Source: Collimonas fungivorans Ter331 (GTDB lineage: Bacteria > Pseudomonadota > Gammaproteobacteria > Burkholderiales > Burkholderiaceae_D). From it: 64,000 nt of DNA. The stretch is from contig NC_015856.1 in assembly GCF_000221045.1 (NCBI RefSeq), forward strand, positions 3,616,542-3,680,541, written 5' to 3'. Below, piece after piece: positions 55,092 through 64,000 of the stretch. Every line of letters begins with the position of its first letter. The stretch's first letter is position 1. Both the position numbers and the translations under genes were made by a program. The notes under the pieces are model-generated. The model did not search any database, had not been told where the DNA came from, and saw only the letters and a program-made list of their open reading frames with translations.

Positions 55092-56958
55092 TTATGACAC
55101 TTGATCCAGTGTCTTGCCGGTCAGCGCATCATGCACGCTGCGGTCCATGCGGCGCGCGGCGAATTCTTCGGTGCCGTGCGCCAGCGCATCGACTGCGGCC
55201 TTGATCGCCAGATGGTCTGTGCCCTGCGCCTGCACGCGCACGGCATCGATCAAAGCGGCTATATCCACGCGCTCCTGCTCGGACAACAACGCAGCGTCGG
55301 CGGACAATGCCGATTCGGTGGCCAGCACAATGCGCTCGGCCTCCACCTGCTCTTCTTTCAGCGCGCGCGCCTGCATGTCGACATCGGCCGAAGCAAACGA
55401 TTCCTGCAGCATGCGGGCGATGTCGTCATCCGCCAGGCCGTACGAAGGCTTGACGCTGATCGATGCTTCCACGCCGGAGCGCAGTTCACGCGCCGAGACC
55501 GACAGCAAACCGTCGGCGTCGACCTGGTAGGTCACGCGTATCCGCGCCGCGCCGGCCGCCATCGGCGGGATGCCGCGCAGCTCGAACTTCGCCAGCGAAC
55601 GGCAATCGCTGACCAGCTCGCGCTCGCCCTGCAGGACCTGGATTGCCATCGCGGTCTGGCCATCCTTGAAGGTGGTGAATTCCTGCGCGCGCGCGCAAGG
55701 GATGGTCGAATTGCGTGGGATTACCTTCTCCACCAGTCCGCCCATGGTCTCTATGCCCAGCGACAGCGGGATCACATCCAGCAGCAGCCAGTCATCGCCC
55801 GGAGCGCGGTTGCCGGCCAGCAGGTTGGCCTGGATCGCGGCGCCCAGCGCCACTACCTTGTCCGGATCGATATTCGCCAGCGGCGTGGTTTCGAAGTAAG
55901 CGCCGACGGCCTTGCGGATGCTGGGCATGCGGGTTGCGCCGCCGACCAGCACCACGCCGTCGACATCGTCCACCGTCAGTTCGGCGTCGCGCAGCGCCTT
56001 GCGGGTCGGCGTCAGCGTCTTGGCCACCAGATGCTGGGTGATCTCATCAAAAATCGCTGACGTCAGCTGTAAATGGACCCGCTCGCCGGAATTCAAGGCA
56101 GCATCGATGCTGACTTCCGCCTTGGTCGAAAGCAGTTCCTTGGCTTCACGCGCCTTGACCATCAGGATCCGCGTGTCTTCGTCGGACAACGGCGCCAGTC
56201 CGGCCTGCTGGCTGATCCAGCAAAATATCCGGTGGTCGAAATCGTCGCCGCCCAGCGCCGAGTCGCCGCCGGTCGCCAATACTTCAAATACGCCCTTGGT
56301 CAGCTTCAGGATCGAGATATCGAAGGTGCCGCCGCCCAGGTCGTAGACCACGTACACGCCTTCCGAGGCGTTATCCAGGCCCGTAGGCGATCGCAGCCGC
56401 GGTCGGTTCATTGAGCAGGCGCAGCACATTCAGGCCGGCCAGCTTGGCGGCGTCCTTGGTGGCCTGGCGCTGCGCATCGTCGAAATAGGCAGGCACGGTA
56501 ATCACGGCGCCGACCAGGTCGTCGCCCAGCGCATCTTCCGCCTGTTGGCGCAAGGTCGCTAGGATTTCGGCGGAGATTTCGACCGGGCTCTTGATGCCGG
56601 CGGCGGTCTTCAACTGCACCATGCCCGGCACATCGAGGAAATCGTAAGGCAGGTTTTCGGCGTAGGCGATGTCCTTCAGGCCGCGCCCCATGAAACGCTT
56701 GACCGACAGGATGGTGTTCTTCGGATCGGTGGTCTGCGCCGCCTGCGCCTTGTAGCCGATATGTGCATTGCCGTTCGGCAGGTAACGCACGATGGACGGC
56801 AGCAATGGTCGTCCTGCTTCGTCGTTCAGCACTTCGGGAATGCTGTTGCGCACCGTGGCGACCAGGGAATTGGTGGTGCCCAGGTCTATCCCCACCGCCA
56901 GCCGATGCTGATGCGGCGCGGTGGACATGCCTGGCTCGGAAATTTGTAAAAGTGCCAT
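55092..56958 (-). pseudogene. hscA: Fe-S chaperone HscA, split by a one-base frameshift
   Basis: Hsp70-type chaperone for IscU. The N-terminal frame from 56958 has [13 protein letters not shown] and ends ...[11 protein letters not shown] with a stop; the rest continues in another frame from [24 protein letters not shown] to the end at 55092. Removing one C from the CCC at 56380-56382 joins the two as [14 protein letters not shown], the expected Hsp70 sequence, giving a 621-residue protein of normal length. Everything else is intact and conserved. This is either a very recent mutation or a homopolymer sequencing error; I favour error or recent change because both halves show no further decay. 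Confidence 0.9.
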
Positions 56959-56979
56959 AGGGTGTTTTCGTTTATTGCT

Positions 56980-57594
56980 TTATTGTGGCAGGGCGATGCG
57001 GATACCGAGCGCGATGAATGCAGAGCCTGCCAGTCGGTTCATGATGGTGGCGGCCGATTTTTTGCGCTGGAAGAAGGCGCCGACCATGCCGGAAAACAGG
57101 GCGACCACGCTAAGGATGGCCAGCGCCTGCACGATGAATACGGCTGCCAGCAGCAGCATCTGCGCCGGGATGTGGCCCGCGCTTTCGTTCACGAACTGCG
57201 GCAGGAAGGCGATGAAGAACAAGGTCACCTTCGGATTCAGCATATTGGCGATCACGCTCTGCCAGTAGATGCGCGACAACTTCATCGGCTCGGCATTGCC
57301 CTGCAGCTGAATCGCCGAATGCGAACGCAAGGTGCGCACGCCGATATAGATCAAGTAAGCCGCGCCGGCATAACGCAGCAAGGAATACGCCAGCGGCGAA
57401 GCCTTGATCAGCGCGGCAAAACCCAGCACCGCCAGCATGGTATGGAAAATCAGGCCGGAACTGAAACCCGCGGCGGCGACCAAACCAGCCTTGCGGCCCT
57501 GGGTGATGCCGCGCGTCAGCACGTAGATATTATCCGGCCCCGGGGCCAGGGTCAGTGTCATTGCGGCAATCAGGAATAACCAGATTTCAGGCAT
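56980..57594 (-). CDS. LysE/RhtB-family exporter inside the isc operon
   Basis: 204 residues with about six membrane helices. The family signature is at the start: LFLIAAMTLTLAPGPDNIYVLTRGITQGRKAGLVAAAG. Members export amino acids such as homoserine, threonine, lysine or cysteine metabolites. It lies between hscB and hscA with gaps of 28 and 21 nt on the same strand, an unusual position. Role in Fe-S assembly is not implied by family; export of cysteine-related compounds is a speculation. Confidence 0.9.
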   Translation of the reverse strand: MPEIWLFLIAAMTLTLAPGPDNIYVLTRGITQGRKAGLVAAAGFSSGLIFHTMLAVLGFAALIKASPLAYSLLRYAGAAYLIYIGVRTLRSHSAIQLQGNAEPMKLSRIYWQSVIANMLNPKVTLFFIAFLPQFVNESAGHIPAQMLLLAAVFIVQALAILSVVALFSGMVGAFFQRKKSAATIMNRLAGSAFIALGIRIALPQ

Positions 57595-57622
57595 GTTCGT
57601 ACTCGGCTAATAAAGTGGTGTT

Positions 57623-58138
57623 TTACGATTCAAGAACGGCGAATGCATTGCCGATCTCTTCCCCAAATTTTTCCAGGAACATCAGCTGCCGCACATATTG
57701 CGCAGCCTGCTGGAAATCCTGTGCATCCAGCAAGTCGCCTATGCGCTGCAGGTCGGCCTTGCGGGCAGCGCGCAGTTCAAGGTCCAGCTGTTCCAGCGCC
57801 GCCAGGTCCTTGCCGGCGCGCGCATCGTCCAGCGTTTCGCGCCATTCCATCTGCTGCATCAGGAACGCCGCCGGCATCGCCGTGTTCGACTCCGCCTGCA
57901 GCTCGACGCCGTTCAGCTCGCACAGGTAGGCGGCGCGCTTGAACGGGCTTTTCAGGGTCTGGTAGGCCTCGTTGGCGCGCGTAGTCCATTGCATCGCCAC
58001 CCGCTTCTCGGCGCCACTGGCGCTGGCGAAACGGTCTGGATGCGTCTGGTTCTGCACCTCGTGATAGGCGCGGTCCAGCGCCGCGCTATCCAGCGTGAAG
58101 CGTTGAGGCAGGTGGAACAGTTCAAAGTGATTTTGCAT
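57623..58138 (-). CDS. hscB: Co-chaperone HscB
   Basis: 171 residues, start at 58138 (MQNHFELFHLP). J-domain with THPDRFA (HPD) and a C-terminal helical IscU-binding part (FLMQQMEWRETLDDAR). It delivers IscU to HscA and stimulates ATP hydrolysis. The ribosome-binding site is weak. A terminator-like hairpin lies just upstream. Confidence 0.95.
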   Translation of the reverse strand: MQNHFELFHLPQRFTLDSAALDRAYHEVQNQTHPDRFASASGAEKRVAMQWTTRANEAYQTLKSPFKRAAYLCELNGVELQAESNTAMPAAFLMQQMEWRETLDDARAGKDLAALEQLDLELRAARKADLQRIGDLLDAQDFQQAAQYVRQLMFLEKFGEEIGNAFAVLES

Positions 58139-58141
58139 GGC

Positions 58142-58177
58142 TCTTAAAACAAAAGCCTGTTGGAGTACAACAGGCTT
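58142..58177 (-). terminator. Terminator-like hairpin between iscA and hscB
   Basis: AAGCCTGTTG (58153-58162) pairs with CAACAGGCTT (58168-58177) around 5 nt. On the minus strand it is followed by TTGTTTTAAG. It should reduce read-through from iscRSUA into hscB-hscA-fdx, giving differential expression. Confidence 0.72.
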
Positions 58178-58219
58178 GGTCCAATCCAACGTGGTGCGGG
58201 TCAAGCAGACGGACCTGGA

Positions 58220-58543
58220 TCAGATCCGGAAACTTTCGCCGCAGCCGCACTCGTCCTTGACGTTCGGGTTGTAGAACTTGAAGCCTTCGTTCAAACCCTC
58301 GCGCGCAAAATCGAGCTCGGTGCCGTCGATATACGGCAAGCTCTTGGGATCGACAAACACCTGGATCCCGTGCGATTCGAACACTGCATCTTCGTCAGTC
58401 TTCTCGTCCACGTATTCCAGTTTGTAAGCCAGCCCCGAGCAACCGGTAGTGCGCACGCCGAAGCGCAGGCCGATGCCCTTGCCGCGCCGTTCGATATAGC
58501 GGTTGATGTGCTTGGCCGCTTTTTCCGTCAGTGTGATTGCCAT
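58220..58543 (-). CDS. iscA: Iron-sulfur assembly protein IscA
   Basis: 107 residues. Cluster/iron ligands Cys35 (TTGCSGLAY), Cys99 and Cys101 (ECGCGESF) are conserved. A-type carrier that hands clusters to target proteins. 37 nt after iscU. Confidence 0.96.
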   Translation of the reverse strand: MAITLTEKAAKHINRYIERRGKGIGLRFGVRTTGCSGLAYKLEYVDEKTDEDAVFESHGIQVFVDPKSLPYIDGTELDFAREGLNEGFKFYNPNVKDECGCGESFRI

Positions 58544-58580
58544 ATATGCCGTCGATCTCTTTTCGCTAGATTAATAGCTT

Positions 58581-58979
58581 TTAAGCTGCCTGCTTTTGCT
58601 CGCCGTGCTTGGCCTTGTAATCTTCTACCGCAGCCTTGATCGCATCTTCAGCCAGGATCGAGCAGTGGATCTTGACCGGCGGCAGCGCCAGTTCTTCGGC
58701 GATCTGGGTGTTCTTGATCGACATCGCCTGGTCCAGCGTCTTGCCCTTGACCCATTCGGTCACCAGCGACGACGAAGCAATCGCCGAGCCGCAACCGTAG
58801 GTCTTGAACTTGGCGTCCTGGATGATGCCGTCGGCGCCGACCTTGATCTGCAGTTTCATGACGTCGCCGCATGCAGGCGCGCCGACCATGCCGGTGCCTA
58901 CGGTTTCGTCGCCCTTTTCAAAAGCGCCGACATTGCGTGGGTTTTCGTAGTGGTCCAAAACTTTTTCTGAATAAGACAT
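58581..58979 (-). CDS. iscU: Fe-S scaffold protein IscU
   Basis: 132 residues. Cluster ligands Cys37 (APACGDV), Cys63 (YGCGSA) and Cys106 (KIHCS), and the HscA-recognition motif LPPVK just before Cys106, are all present. Builds 2Fe-2S clusters with IscS. Intact HscA-binding motif suggests HscA was functional until recently. Confidence 0.97.
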   Translation of the reverse strand: MSYSEKVLDHYENPRNVGAFEKGDETVGTGMVGAPACGDVMKLQIKVGADGIIQDAKFKTYGCGSAIASSSLVTEWVKGKTLDQAMSIKNTQIAEELALPPVKIHCSILAEDAIKAAVEDYKAKHGEQKQAA

Positions 58980-58998
58980 TTTGCTACTCCTTGTTTGA

Positions 58999-59029
58999 GC
59001 CGCGCCGGTGACCTCTCACCGGCTGCGGC
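58999..59029 (-). other. Stable hairpin between iscS and iscU
   Basis: GCCGCGCCGGTGA (58999-59011) pairs with TCACCGGCTGCGGC (59016-59029) around CCTC with one bulge. No T-run, so an mRNA stability or processing element is likelier than a terminator. Confidence 0.5.
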
Positions 59030-59050
59030 GTAATCTTGCAAATGCGCCTG

Positions 59051-60304
59051 TTAGTGCGCCGCCCATTGGATGGTGCTGATGTCGATGCCATCCTTGTACA
59101 TGTCCCACAGCGGCGACAGCTCGCGCAGTTTCGCAACCTTGGTCTTGATCAGTTCAATCGTGAAATCGATGTCTTCTTCGGTCGTGAAACGGCCGATGGT
59201 GAAACGGATCGAGCTGTGCGCCAGTTCGTCGCTGCGGCCCAGCGCGCGCAATACATACGACGGCTCCAGGCTGGCCGAAGTACAGGCCGAACCGGACGAT
59301 ACCGCAATGTCCTTGATCGCCATGATCAGCGATTCGCCTTCAACGTAGTTGAAACTGACGTTGAGGTTATGCGGCACGCGGTGCGCCATGTCGCCGTTGA
59401 CATACACTTCTTCAATCGTTTGCAGGCCGGTCGCCAGGCGGTCGCGCAGCGCCTTGATGCGGACGATTTCTTGATCCATTTCTTCACGGGCGATTTCAAA
59501 AGCCGCGCCCATGCCGACGATCTGGTGTGTCGGCAAGGTGCCCGAACGCAGGCCGCGCTCATGGCCGCCGCCGTGCATCTGCGCTTCCAGGCGGACGCGC
59601 GGTTTGCGCCGCACATACAGCGCGCCGATGCCTTTAGGACCGTATGTCTTGTGGGCAGTGAAAGTCATCAGGTCGACCTTCCATTTTTCCAGGTCGATCA
59701 CTACCTTGCCGGTGGCTTGCGCCGCGTCGCAATGGAAAATGATGCCCTTCTGGCGGCACAGTTCGCCGATTTCCGCGACAGGCTGGATCACGCCGATTTC
59801 ATTGTTGACCAGCATCACCGAGACCAGGATGGTGTCGGGACGGATCGCAGCTTCCAGCTGTTCCAGCGTGATCAGGCCATTGTCCTGCGGCTGCAGGTAA
59901 GTCGCTTCGAAGCCTTGGCGTTCCAGTTCGCGCACCACGTCCAGCACGGCTTTGTGCTCGGTCTTGACGGTGATGATGTGCTTGCCCTTGGTCTTGTAGA
60001 AATTGGCCGCGCCCTTGATCGCCAGGTTGTTGCCTTCGGTGGCGCCGGAAGTCCAGATGATCTCGCGCGAATCGGCGTTGACCAGCTTGGCGACCTGCTC
60101 GCGCGCATCTTCCACGGCTTTTTCAGCGGACCAGCCATACATGTGGCTGCGCGAAGCCGGGTTGCCGAATTGCTCGCGCAAATAGGGAATCATCTTGTCG
60201 GCCACACGCGGATCGATAGGCGTGGTTGCCGAATAGTCCATGTAAATCGGGAAGTGAGGCGCCTTCAATGTGTCTATCAGGCTTTTTTCCAAGGGTGCGT
60301 TCAT
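59051..60304 (-). CDS. iscS: Cysteine desulfurase IscS
   Basis: 417 residues beginning [29 protein letters not shown]. The PLP lysine is in [12 protein letters not shown] and the persulfide Cys in [16 protein letters not shown]. It supplies sulfur from cysteine to IscU and tRNA thiolation. The start at 60304 is preferred over a near-cognate codon upstream. It lies 17 nt after iscR. Confidence 0.97.
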   Translation of the reverse strand: MNAPLEKSLIDTLKAPHFPIYMDYSATTPIDPRVADKMIPYLREQFGNPASRSHMYGWSAEKAVEDAREQVAKLVNADSREIIWTSGATEGNNLAIKGAANFYKTKGKHIITVKTEHKAVLDVVRELERQGFEATYLQPQDNGLITLEQLEAAIRPDTILVSVMLVNNEIGVIQPVAEIGELCRQKGIIFHCDAAQATGKVVIDLEKWKVDLMTFTAHKTYGPKGIGALYVRRKPRVRLEAQMHGGGHERGLRSGTLPTHQIVGMGAAFEIAREEMDQEIVRIKALRDRLATGLQTIEEVYVNGDMAHRVPHNLNVSFNYVEGESLIMAIKDIAVSSGSACTSASLEPSYVLRALGRSDELAHSSIRFTIGRFTTEEDIDFTIELIKTKVAKLRELSPLWDMYKDGIDISTIQWAAH

Positions 60305-60321
60305 ACTTTTTCTAGCTCCAA

Positions 60322-60816
60322 TCAAGCGACCAGGTGGGACCTATGCATCACCACCACGTTTTGTTCCAGGGCCTTCCTCTGCTGCGCCTGCTGCTGCGCA
60401 TGTTGCTGATCCACCAAATCCTTCAGCGACACCGAATCCAGGTATTCGACCATCTTGGCGTTCAAGGTCGACCACAGGTCATGTGTCATGCAACGGCTGC
60501 CGCCCTCGTGATCCGGGCTGTGGCAGTTTTCCTTGCCGCCGCACTGGGTCGCATCCAGCGGTTCGTCGACCGCGATAATGATGTCCGCCACCGTAACGTC
60601 TTCCGCCTTGCGCGCCAGGTTGTATCCGCCGCCTGGCCCGCGCACGGATTCAACAATCTGGTGACGACGCAATTTACCGAACAATTGTTCCAGATATGAC
60701 AGGGAAATCTCTTGACGCTCGCTAATTGCAGACAAAGTTACCGGACCTTTGCCTTGGCGCAATGCCAAATCGATCATCGCAGTTACCGCAAACCGGCCTT
60801 TTGTAGTCAGACGCAT
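60322..60816 (-). CDS. iscR: Fe-S sensing regulator IscR
   Basis: 164 residues, Rrf2 family: N-terminal winged helix ([45 protein letters not shown]) and the cluster-binding region with Cys92, Cys98, Cys109 and His112; the loop before the third Cys is five residues longer than in E. coli, as is usual in betaproteobacteria. Holo-IscR represses its own operon. GGAG lies before the ATG. Confidence 0.96.
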   Translation of the reverse strand: MRLTTKGRFAVTAMIDLALRQGKGPVTLSAISERQEISLSYLEQLFGKLRRHQIVESVRGPGGGYNLARKAEDVTVADIIIAVDEPLDATQCGGKENCHSPDHEGGSRCMTHDLWSTLNAKMVEYLDSVSLKDLVDQQHAQQQAQQRKALEQNVVVMHRSHLVA

Positions 60817-60889
60817 GTAATCTCCGCTCTTAAACCTATCTATCCGTGTATCCCAAATGCTGGATTACGAGGTGTTGTGACAGTATACC

Positions 60890-60914
60890 AAACTTGAGTG
60901 AATCCGTCAGGTAT
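60890..60914 (-). promoter_or_regulatory. Type-1 IscR-binding site upstream of iscR
   Basis: On the minus strand a 25-bp sequence beginning ATACCTGAC and ending CTCAAGTTT agrees with the type-1 IscR consensus at 22 positions by my count. TATACT follows within 10 nt as a -10. Indicates iron-sulfur feedback repression of the isc operon. Confidence 0.75.
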
Positions 60915-61100
60915 TGCCCGATTCCTGGAATCCCGCGCCGGGCTTGGCTTTTGCGCCGATTGTCATTTATACAATTACAACAAACAAGGGCATCTGGAAC
61001 GAGCCGGATTTGACGCGGGAAATTGCCATATAGACACAAGCCATGGCGGTCGGAATGGTGTCAAATGTAAAAATATATTCAAGGAAGCGGCGCTTAAACC

Positions 61101-61106
61101 TATAAT
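61101..61106 (+). promoter_or_regulatory. -10 element of the TetR gene
   Basis: Perfect TATAAT, 35 nt before the ATG at 61142. The 325-nt iscR/TetR gap otherwise holds only the IscR site. Confidence 0.45.
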
Positions 61107-61141
61107 ACCGACCCTCCCGCACAGTCCTCTTTTTGAGCAGC

Positions 61142-61918
61142 ATGGCCATCCGCAAATCCAAGACACCGCAATCACCGACGCAGAGAGCTGACCAGAAACG
61201 CGTCGACATCCTGAAATCCGCAGGAAAGTGCTTCCGCAAGGCCGGTTTCCACCAGACCTCGATGCAGGAGATCTGCACCGAAGTCGGCCTCGGCCCGGGC
61301 GCGGTGTACCGCTATTTCACCAGCAAGGATGCGATTATTGCGGCCATGGCGGAGGACGAAAGGCGCCAGGCGCGTACTTTGTTATCTGAATTCCACGATA
61401 CCGACGACCTGCCGCAGGCGCTGTCCGCCATCACCCGCGCCTTCGCCCGCCGCTACGCAGCGATCAGCGACGCCGGCCTGATGACCGAGATTTACGCGGA
61501 AGGCTTGCGCAACAAGCGTGTGGGTGCGGTGATCAAGACGGCGGAGACGGAGTGGGTAGACGGCCTGGCCGACATGCTGCGCACCGCCCAGGAACGCGGC
61601 CAGATCGACCAGGCCCTGGATGCCCATGCGGCGGCGCTGCTGCTGACCGCCATGTGGGACGGCATCGTGATCCGCCAGGCCTACACGCCGGAACTGCCGG
61701 AAGCGATGCTGGGGCTGTTCGACGACATGCTCAAGCGCTGGCTGGCCAACGCCGTCCCGGCCGCCGGCAAACGGAGCAAACCGGCGCCGGCCCCGAAAAC
61801 CGCGACGCCTGTCGCTGAGCCGCAACTGGATCTCAGCCCGCCCCCGGCACCTGCGCCCGCAGCAGAAAAACCGCTGACCCAGGCCGAAATCGACCTGCGG
61901 CAAATGAGCCTGATCTAA
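61142..61918 (+). CDS. TetR-family transcriptional regulator
   Basis: 258 residues beginning MAIRKSK. N-terminal TetR helix-turn-helix: DILKSAGKCFRKAGFHQTSMQEICTEVGLGPGAVYRYFTSKDAI. The C-terminal third is Pro/Ala-rich (PAPAPKTATPV). Ligand and targets unknown. An in-frame TTG at 61133 is a possible earlier start, but the ATG has GAG upstream. Its TAA overlaps the stop of the convergent UDG-like gene. Confidence 0.88.
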   Translation: MAIRKSKTPQSPTQRADQKRVDILKSAGKCFRKAGFHQTSMQEICTEVGLGPGAVYRYFTSKDAIIAAMAEDERRQARTLLSEFHDTDDLPQALSAITRAFARRYAAISDAGLMTEIYAEGLRNKRVGAVIKTAETEWVDGLADMLRTAQERGQIDQALDAHAAALLLTAMWDGIVIRQAYTPELPEAMLGLFDDMLKRWLANAVPAAGKRSKPAPAPKTATPVAEPQLDLSPPPAPAPAAEKPLTQAEIDLRQMSLI

Positions 61919-62703
61919 GTACGCCGCAACAGCTGCATCGGCCCGAACAGGGCCTGCATGCCGGCGTTGCCGATGAAGCTGAGATTGTATGGGTGCTCGG
62001 CGACTGCTTTCGGAAAGCGCGCAGTCACTGGGTAGGCATTCAGCTGCTCGGCGATTTTCCCCCACAACACCAGCGTCGGCAGATCCTCGCCGCGTTTGTC
62101 CGCGGCATCGGCCAGCCCCTGCAACACTGCCTGCATGAACGGCTGCCAGGCCTTGGCGTCCTTGACCGGCGGCACGTCCGGACGGAACACCAGCGAAGCG
62201 TTCAGCAGCAAAAATCCCCGTTTCACCATGTTGTCCTGCAGGTCGGCCAGCAGCTGGATCGCCTGTGAACCGTCCTTCTGCGCCTGCAACGCCACATCCG
62301 ACATCGCATCGCCGGTCGTGTTTTCCAGCGCCAGCTGGCCATCGGCGACCAGCAGCATCTTCATGAAATTGCGCAGGGAAGTCGCGCGGTTGACCTGCTT
62401 CGACAGCCCCTTCTCCGACCACAGGGAGCCGACCGCGCCGTCCATGAAACAGACGCCGGTGGCGCTGGCCGCGCGCGGATAAGGTCCCTCGCCCACCAGC
62501 ACATAACGCACCGCTTCCAGCGGCTGGGTGAAGGCGGCAAACATACGGCCCTCGGTAGGCAGGTAATCGGCCGCGGCCAAGTCCTTCAGGTAGGCCGGAT
62601 TGGCTTGCGCCACCGCGCGCAAGCCGTGCTCCAGGATGGCGAGCCAGGAAGCATGCACGCCGGTCAACGCGGAACGGATTGAAGCAGGAAGAAAATCAGT
62701 CAT
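61915..62703 (-). CDS. Uracil-DNA glycosylase-like protein with altered active-site motif
   Basis: 262 residues of the UDG fold: RYVLVGEGPYPRAASATGVCFMDG at the position of motif 1, LLLNASLVFRPD as the Asn-containing strand, and EHPYNLSF at motif 2. Classical Ung has GQDPYH with the catalytic Asp; here it is GEGPYP, so that Asp is gone. The motif-2 His is kept. It may be a UDG variant using another residue, or a non-catalytic DNA-binding relative. Next to uvrB, but on the same strand with 51 nt gap, so a repair link is plausible. No clear Shine-Dalgarno. Confidence 0.75.
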   Translation of the reverse strand: MTDFLPASIRSALTGVHASWLAILEHGLRAVAQANPAYLKDLAAADYLPTEGRMFAAFTQPLEAVRYVLVGEGPYPRAASATGVCFMDGAVGSLWSEKGLSKQVNRATSLRNFMKMLLVADGQLALENTTGDAMSDVALQAQKDGSQAIQLLADLQDNMVKRGFLLLNASLVFRPDVPPVKDAKAWQPFMQAVLQGLADAADKRGEDLPTLVLWGKIAEQLNAYPVTARFPKAVAEHPYNLSFIGNAGMQALFGPMQLLRRT

Positions 62704-62754
62704 AAATCGTCAAAAACAGGATTGATCAAACACAGGCTGCAAAAAATCCTGCAA

Positions 62755-64000
62755 CTACAAAACGATATTGTCCGCGCCCGGCGCACCGAACAGCTGCTGC
62801 TTCAGCACATGCAGCTGGTCGCGCACCTGGGCGGCTTTTTCGAACTCCAGGTTCTTGGCGTGATCGACCATCTGCTTCTCCAGGCGCTTGATCTCCTTGC
62901 TCACCTGTTTCTCGCTCATCGCCTCGTACTTGGCCTGGTCCTGCGCCGCATGCAGCACTTCGCGCGCTTCCTGCGGGCTGTAGACGCCGTCGATCAATTC
63001 CTTGATCTGCTTGCTGATGCCGACCGGCGTGATGCCGTTGGCGGCATTGAAGGCGATCTGCTTGTTGCGGCGGCGCTCGGTTTCGTCGATGGCGCGGCGC
63101 ATGGAATCGGTCATGCGGTCCGCATACAGGATCGCGGTGCCGTTCAGGTTACGCGCGGCGCGGCCTATGGTCTGGATCAGGCTGCGCTCGGAACGCAGGA
63201 AGCCTTCCTTGTCGGCATCCAGGATCGCCACCAGCGACACTTCAGGAATATCCAGGCCCTCGCGCAGCAGGTTGATGCCAACCAGCACGTCGAACGTGCC
63301 CAGGCGCAGGTCGCGGATGATTTCCACGCGCTCGACGGTTTCGATATCGCTGTGCAGGTAGCGCACCTTGATGCCGTTATCGCTCAGGAACTCGGTCAGC
63401 TGCTCCGCCATGCGCTTGGTCAGCGTGGTGACCAGCACCCGTTCGTTCTTCTTGATGCGGGCATTGGCTTCGTTCATCAGGTCGTCGACCTGGCTCAAGG
63501 CCGGCCGCACTTCGATCGCAGGATCGATCAGGCCGGTCGGCCGCACCACCTGCTCCACCACCTGGTCGGCATGCTGGTTTTCATAATCGGCCGGCGTGGC
63601 CGAGACAAAAATCGTCTGCCGCATCTTGCCTTCGAATTCATCGAAACGCAGCGGCCGGTTATCCAGCGCCGACGGCAGCCGGAAACCGTAATCCACCAGG
63701 TTGGTCTTGCGCGAGCGGTCGCCGTTGTACATGGCGTTCAGCTGGCCGATCAGCACGTGCGATTCGTCCAGGAACATCAGCGCATCCTGCGGCAGGTAAT
63801 CGACCAGGGTCGGCGGCGGCTCGCCCGGCAAGGCGCCGCTCAGGTGGCGCGAATAGTTTTCGATGCCCTTGGTGAAACCGATTTCCTGCATCATTTCCAG
63901 ATCGAAACGGGTGCGCTGCTCAATGCGCTGCTCTTCAATCAGTTTATTTTCCTTACGGAAAAATTCGAGCCGGTCGCGCAGTTCATCCTTGATGGTTTCG
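62755..64000 (-). CDS. uvrB: Excinuclease ABC subunit B, C-terminal part (cut by window edge)
   Basis: 415 codons reach the window edge. Helicase motifs of the second RecA fold are present ([54 protein letters not shown]) and the C-terminal UvrC-binding domain ([28 protein letters not shown]). It loads on damaged DNA with UvrA and recruits UvrC. The 5' end of the gene lies beyond 64000. Confidence 0.97.
   Translation of the reverse strand, partial: ETIKDELRDRLEFFRKENKLIEEQRIEQRTRFDLEMMQEIGFTKGIENYSRHLSGALPGEPPPTLVDYLPQDALMFLDESHVLIGQLNAMYNGDRSRKTNLVDYGFRLPSALDNRPLRFDEFEGKMRQTIFVSATPADYENQHADQVVEQVVRPTGLIDPAIEVRPALSQVDDLMNEANARIKKNERVLVTTLTKRMAEQLTEFLSDNGIKVRYLHSDIETVERVEIIRDLRLGTFDVLVGINLLREGLDIPEVSLVAILDADKEGFLRSERSLIQTIGRAARNLNGTAILYADRMTDSMRRAIDETERRRNKQIAFNAANGITPVGISKQIKELIDGVYSPQEAREVLHAAQDQAKYEAMSEKQVSKEIKRLEKQMVDHAKNLEFEKAAQVRDQLHVLKQQLFGAPGADNIVL

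Overview
The window looks like a high-GC betaproteobacterial chromosome of the order Burkholderiales. Gene content and codon use best fit the family Oxalobacteraceae (Collimonas/Herbaspirillum-like); this is inference from content, not from a marker gene. Both edges cut genes: malic enzyme at the left (maeB, minus) and uvrB at the right (minus).

1-15.3 kb and 24.3-38 kb form an almost complete route from choline and glycine betaine to pyruvate, nearly all on the minus strand. choV-choW-(GlxA/AraC regulator)-choX encode a choline-type ABC importer, followed by glutathione-independent formaldehyde dehydrogenase (fdhA). A second block reads glyA - M19 dipeptidase-like - V4R protein - dgcA - dgcB - etfA - etfB - gbcA - gbcB - betaine-binding protein. 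It takes betaine to dimethylglycine (GbcAB), then to sarcosine (DgcAB with its own ETF). A third block reads sdaA - soxB - soxD - soxA - soxG - folB: sarcosine to glycine with C1 transfer to THF, then serine (GlyA, in the other block) to pyruvate. A second GbdR/GlxA-type AraC activator (37.0-38.0 kb) is divergent from the glyA operon. The sdaA and glyA promoters share a motif with identical internal spacing, suggesting common control. sdaA is preceded by a 16-codon leader ORF translationally coupled to it.

15.8-24.3 kb (plus strand) carries a TorF-like porin, a QseBC/PmrAB-type two-component system, a YgiW OB-fold protein and a MacA-MacB-NodT tripartite efflux system. Three PmrA-box-like direct repeats, each 10-11 nt upstream of a -10 element, precede the regulator, ygiW and the macA leader.

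38-44 kb holds an aldo-keto reductase, a Fur-box-preceded TonB-dependent receptor joined to an unusual tandem-duplicated PstS-like binding protein, and a DinB-like protein. 44.2-53.3 kb is the rpfE-recJ ... prfB-lysS housekeeping neighbourhood. It is interrupted by a GlxA/AraC regulator overlapping a DJ-1/PfpI protein, a HigBA-like toxin-antitoxin pair and a lipoprotein. prfB keeps its programmed +1 frameshift.

53.5-64 kb holds a glycine-zipper protein and then the isc operon (iscR-iscS-iscU-iscA-hscB-[lysE-type exporter]-hscA-fdx-iscX, minus) with an upstream type-1 IscR site. hscA carries an apparent one-base insertion that splits it. A TetR regulator, a UDG-like protein without the usual catalytic motif, and uvrB follow. 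Two dispersed palindrome families (GGGTCAGAGT type and GTGGGCAC/GTGCCCAC type) and a 177-bp palindromic element sit between genes. No rRNA, tRNA, CRISPR array, prophage or intact transposase was seen.
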